A stretch of 44,395 nucleotides of DNA, from the NCBI GenBank assembly GCA_025765615.1, contig JAIVFJ010000416.1, forward strand, positions 1 through 44,395, in the 5' to 3' direction. Both the position numbers and the translations under genes were made by a program. How positions within the stretch are numbered: position 1 is the stretch's first letter; every line of letters begins with the position of its first letter. This document shows, piece by piece, positions 22,763 through 31,551 of this stretch. The stretch is from Zopfochytrium polystomum. Its lineage: Eukaryota > Chytridiomycota > Chytridiomycetes > Chytridiales > Chytridiaceae. The notes under the pieces were generated by a model, which saw only the letters and a list, made by a program, of their open reading frames with translations, had not been told where the DNA came from and did no database searches.

Positions 22763-24646
22763 CTAGCTCTCAAGACAGCAACCACAAGTGCGCCACTCCT
22801 TAAGCATGTGGATCCCTTGCTTCCCTTCACCTTGGAAACTGATGCCTCAGACTATGCCCTCGGTGCTGTTCTGTCCCAGCCAAGCTCTCAGGACCCCTCT
22901 GCTCCTCTGCATCCAGTGGCATATTACTCCAGGAAGCTGAACAGTGCTGAGTGTAACTACACAGTCCATGACAAGGAGTTGCTCGCAATTGTGGAAGCAT
23001 TCAAATTCTGGAGACACTACTTGGCTGGTTCTAAAGGCATCTCTGTCTATTCTGATCACAAGAACCTCACCTTCTTCAGGGCAAGGAGGTTGCTCAAGCA
23101 GAGGCATGCCAGGTGGGCTGAACTGCTCTCTGAGTATGACTTTAAGCTGTGCTATTCTCCTGGCCACCTTAACACTGTGGCTGATGCCCTGTCAAGAAGA
23201 ACAGACCTTGCACCTGAAGGGGGAGATGGTTTCACCCCACCATCCAAGACACATCTTTCATTGCTTCCTGACAGTGTGTGGGCCAATGCTATTTCCAAGG
23301 ACCCCAAGCCTCACAAGATTCAATTCAGCCAAGAAGAGGAAAAACTTGAGATACTCAAGACAAGGCATGATGCAGCAACAGCTGGACACCCAGGAGAGCA
23401 CAAGATATATGAGCTTGTTTCCAGAGACTTCTACTGGCCAGGCATGAGGAAGTACATCAAGAACTATGTCAGCAGCTGTGAAACCTGTCAAAGAAACAAA
23501 TCCAGCAGACACAAGCCCTATGGACTTCTGGAGCCCCTCCCAATTGCCATCAGCCCTTGGTCATCAATATCCATGGACTTCATTGTGAAACTGCCCCCAT
23601 CCCATGGATTTGACTCTATCCTTGTTGTCATCTGCAGAAGGACAAAGTTGGCCCATTTCATCCCCTGCACTGAGAATATAGATGCACAAGGAACAGCAGA
23701 CCTGTTTTGCAGCACATATTCAGGCTCCATGGGCTGCCTCAGTCAATCATCAGTGACAGAGGACCACAGTTCAGATCTCAATTTTGGAAAGCACTCACAG
23801 CAGCCCTTGGAATCAAGTCTCAACTGTCAACTGCTTATCACCCTCAGACTGATGGACAAACAGAAAGAACAAACCAGACTCTGGAGCAGTATTTGAGGTG
23901 CTATGTCAGCCATCAACAGGATGATTGGCCCACCCTCCTTCCGCTGGCAGAATTTGCTCTCAACAATTCTCTCCACTCAAGCACCCAGCTATCTCCTTTC
24001 TTTGCAACCTATGGCTTCAATCCAAGAGGAGATCTTCTGGGACAAGAGACCCTATCCAATGTCCAAGCTCCTGCTGTGGCTTCACACTTGCATAATCTCA
24101 AGATCATCAGCGCCTTCCTGGACTCCACCCTGAAGCGAGCCCAAGAAGATGCCTCAAGATTTGCCAACACTCACAGAATGGACCATGACCTTGCTGTGGG
24201 TCAGCAAGTTTGGCTTCTGAGGCAGAACTTGCAGACCAAAAGACCCAAGTCCCAAGCTAGACAACCTCAAGTTGGGACCTTTCAAGATCTTGGAGCAAAT
24301 CAATCCAGTCACCTTCAAGCTGGATCTCCCTGCATCCATGAAGATCCACCCAGTTTTCCATGTCAGCCTTTTAGAGAAGTTTGTGGCCAATTCCATTCCA
24401 GGCAGAGTTGTTCCTCCTCCTCCTCCAGTTGAGGTTGAAGGTGAAGAGGAATTTGAGGTTGAACAAATCTTGGATGCCAAGTGGTTTGGAAGGACACTCA
24501 AGTTCCTTGTCAAGTGGAAAGGTTACTCAGATGCTGACAACACCTGGGAACCTGAGTCAAACCTCACTCACTGCCAAGACCTTCTGCTCAAGTTCAAGAC
24601 CAGGTACCCCACCAAGTTGCAGAAGAGGCCTAAAAGGGGGAGATGA
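22763..24646 (+). pseudogene. Chromovirus (Tf1/sushi-like Ty3/gypsy) pol, 3' half: RNase H, integrase, chromodomain
   Basis: It starts mid-gene in the RT connection (TTSAPLLKHVDPLLPFTLET). RNase H follows: DASDYALGAVLSQ, YYSRKLNSAECNYTVHDKEL, and YSDHKNL. The integrase zinc region is present (H in HDAATAGHPGEHK, CETCQRNK), and the core has all three acids: Asp in SISMDFIVKL, Asp in SIISDRGPQF, Glu in QTDGQTERTNQ. The C-terminus carries a chromodomain (EVEQILDAKW, FLVKWKGY, NTWEPE), which in such elements guides integration to chromatin. It ends at TGA 24644-24646 inside the polypurine tract region. The frame changes at a T4 run (23705-23708) and near 24250. Gag, protease and nearly all RT are absent, so the copy is 5' truncated. 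The two shifts are its only lesions, so it is relatively young. Confidence 0.9.
24632..24643 (+). promoter_or_regulatory. Polypurine tract of the chromovirus
   Basis: AAAAGGGGGAGA immediately precedes the 3' LTR (TGTTATGA at 24647) and overlaps the last codons of the chromodomain ORF. Confidence 0.8.
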
Positions 24647-24675
24647 TGTTATGAATCACCCTCTGGAAACCCCTG

Positions 24676-24728
24676 GAACCTTCTAGAACATTCCTTCATG
24701 GAACCTTGTGGAACCTTCTGGAACCTTC
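24676..24728 (+). promoter_or_regulatory. Heat-shock-element-like arrays in the chromovirus LTR
   Basis: Two perfect four-unit arrays of alternating GAA and TTC at the canonical two-base spacing: 24676-24693 (GAAccTTCtaGAAcaTTC) and 24711-24728 (GAAccTTCtgGAAccTTC), with a GAAccTT half-site between. This is the consensus bound by heat-shock factor trimers. They lie about 110-160 bases before the TATA box. Confidence 0.6.
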
Positions 24729-24838
24729 TTTGCTTTCCTGACTTGTCTTGTTGTCATTGGTATCATTGGTATCATTGTATTACTAATTGCTCTTTCTGGA
24801 ACTTTCTTTGAGACTTGACAAGGAAGACTCTCAAAAGG

Positions 24839-24845
24839 TATAAAA
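24839..24845 (+). promoter_or_regulatory. TATA box of the chromovirus LTR
   Basis: TATAAAA followed by a G-rich stretch, downstream of the heat-shock-like arrays and upstream of the LTR end, fits the U3 promoter position. Confidence 0.6.
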
Positions 24846-25315
24846 GGGGGATGGGGGACCTGTCCCATCCCTCAAGTGAATTATTGTTTCCAATACAATC
24901 ATCACTCCTCTCAGTTTCTTGTCTGCCTTGTCCTGTCCTGCCCTGTTCCTGACAGAAATGAAGCCATTCACACACTACAGACAGCTTCTCTGTCATGACA
25001 ATCAGCAGACAGGAGGTAATTTTCTTTCCCTTTTTTAAATTCTTTTATCGAATATATAAACCCCAACATCCAAAGCAGCCCTCCTGTTCAACAGCTAGGA
25101 ACTTGCTCTCGCTCCTCTCTCGCTCTCTCGCCCTTCTCTCTCGCTTTCTGTCGCTCCCTCGCTCTTCCCTGAAACCATCCCCTGGCCATGAACAGCTTGT
25201 GCGCAGTCCTCCTTGGTCTCTTTGCGTCTGTCATAGCCCAGCTCCCCCATTCGAGTTGAAGCTGACTGATCCGCGGGAGTAATGTAAACAAACAGATGGT
25301 GTGTCTCTCTGTGTC

Positions 25316-25316
<1 letters not shown>

Positions 25317-25375
<59 letters not shown>

Positions 25376-25416
25376 CTCTGTCGGTCTCTGTCTTTGTTCC
25401 TCTCTCTCTCTCTCTC

Positions 25417-25476
<60 letters not shown>
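25317..25476. repeat. (CT)n microsatellite in two blocks
   Basis: CT units at about 25317-25372 and 25399-25476, separated by a short degenerate stretch. They lie just upstream of the HET-like pseudogene and have pyrimidines on the + strand, as upstream of the zinc-finger gene. Confidence 0.95.
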
Positions 25477-25479
<3 letters not shown>

Positions 25480-25552
25480 CTCTGCTTGCGCAGGTATTAA
25501 CAAAGACAGGAAAAAAAAACAACAACAACGTCAACCACAACAAACGCCACAC

Positions 25553-27222
25553 ATGCCGCTTCCTCACCAGCACGACTTCGCCAGCCCCGCCCTCGTACCC
25601 TGTGGCCCGCGCGCCGCCGCCGCTCGCCGCCGCATCGGGCCGCCACACGGAAGGAGCAGCAGACAGCAAGCAAGTCGTTGTCCCCTGGTCATCCGCCGCC
25701 CTAATCACTGCCGCCCGCGATTCTTCCGGCGGTGGTGCACACCTTTCGACCGTTCCGTTCTCGTCCGCTTGGCCAGGCCAATTCCCAGCTGTACCCCCGC
25801 CGCACTCAACCACGCCCTCGCCGCGATCTATGCAGGCCGCGCCACAGTCCTCGACGCCGACGACGGCCAGCCAAAGCAGCGGTTCACGAGGCTGTGGACG
25901 CTGCAGGAGTGCGTGCTGCCGAGCAAGCTCTTTTTCCTTGTGCCCGCTGGAACGAAAACGCAGGCAGAAGGGACGGCCACCGTGACGACGCGCTTGGTGA
26001 CGACGTCGAATGGATCGACGGCAGCACTGCAACGTGAACGCCGAATCGGGGATCGCCAGCGACCCACTCCAGGGCGGTCGGTCAGTGAGTGGGTGTCCCG
26101 CATCCACCTCATCGCGCTCTTGTGAATGACCCGCGTCGTCAATGCTCGTCGGGAAAACGCTCCCCGCAAGTCATCAGTTCCGCCGTCGCCCTGCGCTCCT
26201 GCCCCTCACCGTGCGCAAGGCGTCCGTCCGCACAGCCCTGCTCCTCTCCAGCGTTCGCGAGTGTAGATACCCCGTCGACCGCCTGCACGGCATCTTGGGC
26301 CTTCTGCCCGCGGGATCGCCCGGACGTCTTCGACGCGGACAAGGTGATTGTAGACTATCAGAAACCGTTTTGAACAAAGGTTGCGGCAGAGTTTGCCGAG
26401 GCACTAGGCCCTGCGGTCGTGAAGAGCTTTTCCCTGGTCTCGCTGGCACCGCTGGAACACGATGTTGACGAAGAAGGCACGGGACCGCGCCGCGGGCGAA
26501 ATCCGATGCAACCGCGACAGCAACCGCCACGACCAGCGCAAACACGCTCAGCTGGTTCGGCGGGTTCCAGCCTGGCCTCTTTGTCGCCGGCGGAACCCCC
26601 GTCTCCTCCGCACCAACCGCGAGCACGAGGAGTTTCTTTCTAAGGACGACTTCTCCGCGGCAGACTACCCCCCGTTCCGCATCGACGCCCCGCGTGGTGC
26701 CCGCTTCACCCGCGTCGACGTCAACCCGCTCGTCACCCCCCACAGGCGTGCTCCTGCGCCAAGTGCCCGTCGTCCAGGTCTCCACAATCGACTGCGGCGA
26801 GCCGGCATTCTTCACAAAAGACAACGTGTTCTACTCCGAATCCGCCACCCGCCGCCGATCCAACCGCAACCCGACGTCCCCCAAACAAACCATCTTCTCC
26901 CGCGCCCGCGCCGCCCTGACCACCGCCGCCCAGCACGCCGCCGCCCTCACCGAAGCCGCCGCCCTCCGCCGCCCTTTCGCGGATACTCGGCCGGCGGCCA
27001 TGATCGCCTACCCGCAGCCCCTCTGCCACGCCTCCGCCGCGTCCGCCGGACGAACCCGCACATCCTTGACGGGCATCGCCCGGCGACGCCAGCCGCATCC
27101 GTGAGGCCGTCGACGCCGCCCGACAGATCGTGCTCGTGCTCGCCGGCTCGGCCGTCGGGAACGACGTTGACGACCCGTTGCACGCGTTCGGCGCAGCCCT
27201 GGCCGACGTGTACGCTGTCTGA
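25553..27222 (+). pseudogene. HET-domain-like protein, multiply frame-broken
   Basis: Candidate ATG at 25553. Text near 25800-25950 reads ALAAIYAGRATVLDADD followed by RLWTLQECVLPSKLFFLVP, matching the R-x-WT-L-QE core of the HET (heterokaryon incompatibility) domain. About 300 bases on, ECRYPVDRLHGILGLLP fits the later HET motif in which a bound D-R-x-x-G-I-L-G-L is typical. Then, in another frame, RPDVFDADKVIVDYQKPF runs to an in-frame TGA (26371-26373) and reads on as TKVAAEFAEALGPAVVKSF. Later text GVLLRQVPVVQVSTIDCG and, after another shift, RQIVLVLAGSAVGNDVDD ends at TGA 27220-27222. HET proteins of filamentous fungi trigger cell death at non-self fusion; whether this one did is inference. 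At least three frame changes plus one stop suggest decay. Confidence 0.5.
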
Positions 27223-27411
27223 GTTGTTGTCGGCGGCGGCGGCGGCACGGAGATGGCATCAAAAAGCCACGATCCCCAACCACCAAGCACACATTGGTGC
27301 CACGGCGATTATTTTTTTTGCGGATTGGCGAGAAATATTCACAATCTTGACAATCTAGGAACGATACACTTGACAAATGGGTGAGCACCACTTTCTTTTG
27401 AGTTGAAGATA

Positions 27412-27417
27412 TTTATT
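27412..27417 (-). terminator. Candidate polyadenylation signal for the Crinkler-like gene
   Basis: AATAAA on the minus strand (TTTATT on +), about 245 bases past the stop codon at 27661. Position is plausible; no other support. Confidence 0.35.
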
Positions 27418-27660
27418 TCGCTGTTTCTCTTGAGGGAGTAAAATGCAATTTATTCGTTTGTTCACCAATCATTATGTCGCCTTTCGGACGTGCTGTGCGC
27501 AATAAAAAGGCTTGCAAAAACTGATCTCGATGCGAAACCAAGTTGAATAGTCGTTGATACATGCAAATAGCGATTTTCAAATTAACCAAAGAATGAATCT
27601 CGCCGGCCTTAGGCAGTATCCATTTCCAAATAGGCCCGAGAGTCGTCGCCTGTGTAGGCT

Positions 27661-30600
27661 TCAACTGAGCGCATTTTTGCTACGCTCGAAGGATACGTCA
27701 TTCGAGCCAAAACGGCCTTCGATTTCTCCGTCGCAGAGCTCAACGGGTTGCTTGGACCGCGTAAAATGTCGCCGAGGCATTGAAGCACGGCTGGCCTTTC
27801 CAGCAAGGCAGGGATACAGCCGCTCGTTGAAACCGCGCAGTGAAATCGCAACCTGCCGCCTCTTGCGAAGGGCCTCCACGAGATTCACCACCAATGAGTC
27901 GGCCGGGTCCGTTCCCGATTCCTCTCCACCACGGGCAGCGCTGCCGACACTGTCAGCTCTCTCAATCGTCAATCTCGTTGATTTTTCGAGCCTCACGCGT
28001 TTTTTCTGCTTTTGATGCTGCCGCCACAGGTCCCTCGCCTTCTGTCGGAGGTTTTGAAGTTCTGCGGTCCATCTGCCCTGATGCAGCAACAACGCGTACT
28101 CGCCAAAGCCAACCCGATCGTCCTTGTCTAATCCTGCAACTGGGGCCAATACTTGACATACTGCGGGATCAAAATCCAATCCCATGTAAACAGACAGATA
28201 CAAATGCTGCGGGAAAGGATCCAGACCACACCGCTGCGGCGAATTGTCGACTGTAGCAGAGTCCGGGAACGACCGGTCTTGGCCACGAAGGTGGTAGTTT
28301 TTAACCTGAACAAGCAGAAACGACATGTTCCCTTCGAGGATCCGGAAGTTCCCAGTGACGTCCGGCATGAGCACTGGAATTATCAAGTCCACCCCGGGGC
28401 ACCCTGGGGAACACTTTACGGCCGCGCCACGCGAGAAAAGGGTGGCCAGGTCTCTCATGCTCGTGACTCGTTCGAACATAGGAACAAAGTGAGTGAAGGA
28501 CACTTTTCCTTCAGTCACCGGGTCCGGTAACCCAGTTTGCGACGCAAGCAATGCCGACGCCCCGCGTAACTGCTGCACCGCTACCGTCGGGAGAGTTGCT
28601 TCAAGGAAGGCAAGTACACTCACGGCCCCGCTAAACAGACAAGAGTCTGCTGCTGTGTAGGCGCGATCGAGAAGCTGTCTACGGGCCTGCAGATGACAGA
28701 GACACAACTTAGGGTTTGAAAGAAGAAAGAAAAAAAAAACAAGATTGCTGCTGGGAACCACGAACCTCAGTTTGAGACGGATTCTGTTCTGTTTCTGTTG
28801 TGAGGTTTTCTGCGCTGACTTTGACACTCATCGGCGGGCTCTATTTTCGTGAACAGACTTGTGAGATGTTTATCGGCAACATATCAATCACAAGTACCTG
28901 AACGACAGGAGGCTCGCCTGAGATAGGCGACACAGATCTTCCCAAGCTCGCAGCGGCAGAGTCTCGCCCAAGTATGAGAACAAGCTGAGCAACTGTCTCG
29001 CCTCCTTCTCCAACATCAATGAAACCAGCCGTCACCGCTTTGCGGAAATATTGGAAAATCGAATCGCGGTAGCTTGCAATGTGCGTCCAGCAAGCACCGG
29101 CTTCTGCGAGAACGGGTTCGGAGGGAAGCCCCGCAACAACGTGCTGCCGGGTATCATCGATCCCCAGGCACCACCACATATGCGACGCAACAAGGTCTGT
29201 CGCAACATGTGATCGCAAGACGACGAATGGCACTCTTGTACGGATGACGGCAATAGCAAAGGTCTCATCGAACTCCGGATTCGGGGAGCCGCCTGCCAAC
29301 TTTACAATAGCAAGGGTGCGCACCCTCCTCTTAAACTTGGACGTTTTCTCTTTCAACATGGACTGCCATAGTGGTCGACCGAGGCAGAACAGTCGACCTT
29401 CATCCAATGCATCGTCCATGGATTGACCGTACGCACTGGCCTGTCCAACGTCGATGCTCCCTATCAAAAACAATGGAGGGAATATCTGGTGCCCCTTTAC
29501 GACTCGCATCGACGGATCGTTTTCAGCAGCTGGCGAAAGCGTGGCGACTCGAGACGTCGTATCCATCATAATAATGAATGCTGGCGGGCGCTGCTTGCTA
29601 ATCAGGCTGGCCGCCGCCCTCCGCATTCTGACAAAAGCTGTCTCACCGATCCCGCTGGGTCCAGGAATGGTGTATTCACTCCGCAACTGGCGCGCCTCAT
29701 CGAAAACAAAAAGCGCCTTCAAGGAGGAGGGGTTGCTGAGACCACTACCAGTGCCGGCGACTCGAATTTCCAACATCGTCTGCTCCAGGTCTTGATAAAA
29801 GGTCGTCCCTTCCCGGATCTGCTGCTGAAAAAAACCGGCGGCGAATCTGTTCCTGCGAAAGTTCGGAAAGACTGTTCTGCCTTTCATACCTTCCGATCAT
29901 TTCGTAGCATGCCTTAAAATAGGTTGCAAAGTCGCTGTTGCCTTTGTAAAGCTCGTCTGCAATATACGAGCGCTGGGGATATCCTGAAGAATCCTTCCTC
30001 ATGAAGCTGCAGTACACGACGTAAAAGGACTTTGACAGCTCGGCGATGGCCCGCGATTTTCCCGAACCGCTCGTTTGAACAATCGAGACGCCCGGAAAGT
30101 AGAAAACGATCGCTGTATTCTTCCGCGTACTGCAGGAGTTGACGCCGCAGGATTTCCAGATATTCGTCAGGGTCCGCGAATGTCCGTGAGAACGCCTCCT
30201 CCAACTCTATTTTGTCGTAGTCTTGGAACACATCGTGAGGTGAGGAAAGATCAACATCGGTATTTCTCTTGATGACGTCCCGAACGCTCGCTACAGTCGA
30301 TCCTGGCTTCTCCATCTCGCCAAGAATGATGTTGGCAAGACTCCCCGATAACACACGCTCAAGCCTTGTCGCATTTGGGCTGTTGCCTGCAACGGCTGGA
30401 ATGACTACATCCTTCACAAAGTCGAAGCGGGCCTGTTCGAACGATTTCAAGGCCTCTCTCCGTCCCTCAGCCGTCGTTGGAAAGTTTCCGTTAATGAATT
30501 CGAGGAGATGGAGATGGCTTGGTAAAGCAGGAAGCGTTGATTCTGAAACGGCCGAGTCCGAGCTCACAGACTGGAGGGGAAGGTGTTGGCCTCGGTCGCC

Positions 30601-30696
30601 TCGGCGATCGCCATTGTCCTCATCCACACTCATCGGCTCCTCGGTTTCGTTGTCCAGCAAACTGTTACTGGAGCGACGGTCATCGTCAGCGTCCAT
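27661..30696 (-). CDS. Crinkler/RHS-type protein: P-loop NTPase plus nuclease-like C-terminal domain
   Basis: Minus strand. Start ATG 30696 (MDADDDRRSS, acidic N-terminus); exon 1 to 28898, intron 28897-28687, exon 2 to the stop at 27661; about 940 residues. After a helical N-terminal region comes a Walker A, SIVQTSGSGKSRAIAELSKS (around 30060), then a GYPQRS segment and a Walker B-like ALFVFDEA (around 29720). Exon 2 holds GCPGVDLIIPV and FLLVQVKNY (around 28390-28295), which resemble the Asp and Q-x-K positions of a PD-(D/E)XK nuclease fold. An NTPase followed by a restriction-nuclease-like domain is the order known in Crinkler and RHS-type proteins of fungi, oomycetes and trypanosomes. Exon 1 changes frame near 30103 and at an A7 run (29828-29834). 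No secretion signal is seen. Whether it is an effector, self-defence factor or mobile-element gene is open. Confidence 0.6.
28687..28897 (-). other. Intron of the Crinkler-like gene
   Basis: Minus strand: donor CAG|GTACTT, acceptor CATCTGCAG|GCC, 211 bases, phase 0. It joins GEPPVVQ to ARRQLLDRAYTAADS. The unspliced frame ends at 28841 within it. Confidence 0.75.
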
Positions 30697-30720
30697 GGAG
30701 TCCTTGTCTCTGTTGGAATA

Positions 30721-30880
30721 CGCCCCCGCGTGCACGTGATAATCAACAAGGAACAAAAAAAAGAAACGAAGAACATTTGTGTTTGATTCACCAACGTCTC
30801 GCCCCCGTGTGCACGTGATAATCAAAAAGGAAAAAAAAAAAAGGGAGAAAATTTGTGTTTGATTCCACCCACCAACGTCT
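30721..30880 (-). promoter_or_regulatory. Tandem duplication carrying two CACGTG boxes upstream of the Crinkler-like gene
   Basis: Two head-to-tail copies of about 80 bases (30721-30799 and 30800-30880) with a third partial start at 30881. Each begins CGCCCCCG, has the palindrome CACGTG (30733-30738; 30812-30817), an A-rich stretch and TTTGTGTTTGATTC. The first copy begins 25 bases upstream of the ATG, so it falls in the promoter or 5' UTR. CACGTG is the core bound by bHLH factors in fungi. Confidence 0.6.
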
Positions 30881-31434
30881 CGCCCCCGTCACTCGCTCGC
30901 CCTCGCAGTCACACACACACTCGCCCGCAGGCCCACTTGGCCCACTGCAAATTATCGCTCGAATTTCAACACCTTACCAGGGAGAGTTCTCCAGAGCGAG
31001 TGCGACATCGCGACCCGAGCGCATTTACTTCGCAAGCAAGTGAACAACAAGAACAAGTGATTGCAATCACCTGCCTGCCTGCGACTGACCCCCGCGTACC
31101 CTCGAGCGAACCCAAAAACAACAACAACGATCGTGACGAACGACTCGCCACACGACAACGTTCTCAACACGAAGAGAGTGAGTTGAACCGACCATCCATC
31201 GATCACCACCACCAATCGAACAATCCTCTTCACCAGCCAGCTAAACAGCCACTACCACTCCCAATCCCTTGTAAATTTGAGATGCACTACACATCCCTAC
31301 TGCACACACAGTAACTCACCCCAATCGACATTCTCTGCCAGTTTGACATAACTCTAAGTTTCTGTTCTGCTGTCCATGTACTAAACCAAAGTTTCAAGAA
31401 CAACAAATACTAGTTTCCCCAAGTCAACCATTAT
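30881..31434 (+). other. Spacer with retroelement-leader-like sequence
   Basis: No gene. The 33 bases at 31221-31253 match the copia leader at 13750-13782 with three differences, and the surrounding CACCACCACCAATC words are similar in style. Probably a fragment of a related element without its coding part. Confidence 0.45.
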
Positions 31435-31551
31435 ATGGGCAAGATTGATGACAGCACCATCACAGACATCACTGGTTTGTTTGACAACCTGAAGATTATG
31501 GAGACTCACAACCGTGACCCTGAAGACTTCACACAGCCACCTGCCGACTGA
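31435..31551 (+). CDS. Short unidentified ORF (38 residues)
   Basis: ATG at 31435 to TGA at 31549-31551. The peptide begins MGKIDDSTITDITGLFDNL and is acidic and helical. It sits after leader-like sequence, so it may be the start of a truncated gag. No family is recognised. Confidence 0.2.
   Translation: MGKIDDSTITDITGLFDNLKIMETHNRDPEDFTQPPAD

Larger units (their letters stand above)
24647..25000 (+). repeat. 3' LTR of the chromovirus
   Basis: Starts TGTTATGA and ends TCATGACA, which are inverted repeats with one mismatch. Length is 354 bases. It contains heat-shock-element-like arrays (24676-24728) and a TATAAAA at 24839-24845. The 5' LTR is not in the window, so no target-site duplication can be checked. 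An alternative end at CTGACA (about 24955) lacks the inverted-repeat support. Confidence 0.75.

Noticed and set aside
13331..25000. Retroviral or endogenous virus insertion with envelope gene
   Set aside because: No envelope-like ORF follows any integrase; all fit LTR retrotransposons of the copia, gypsy and chromovirus groups.
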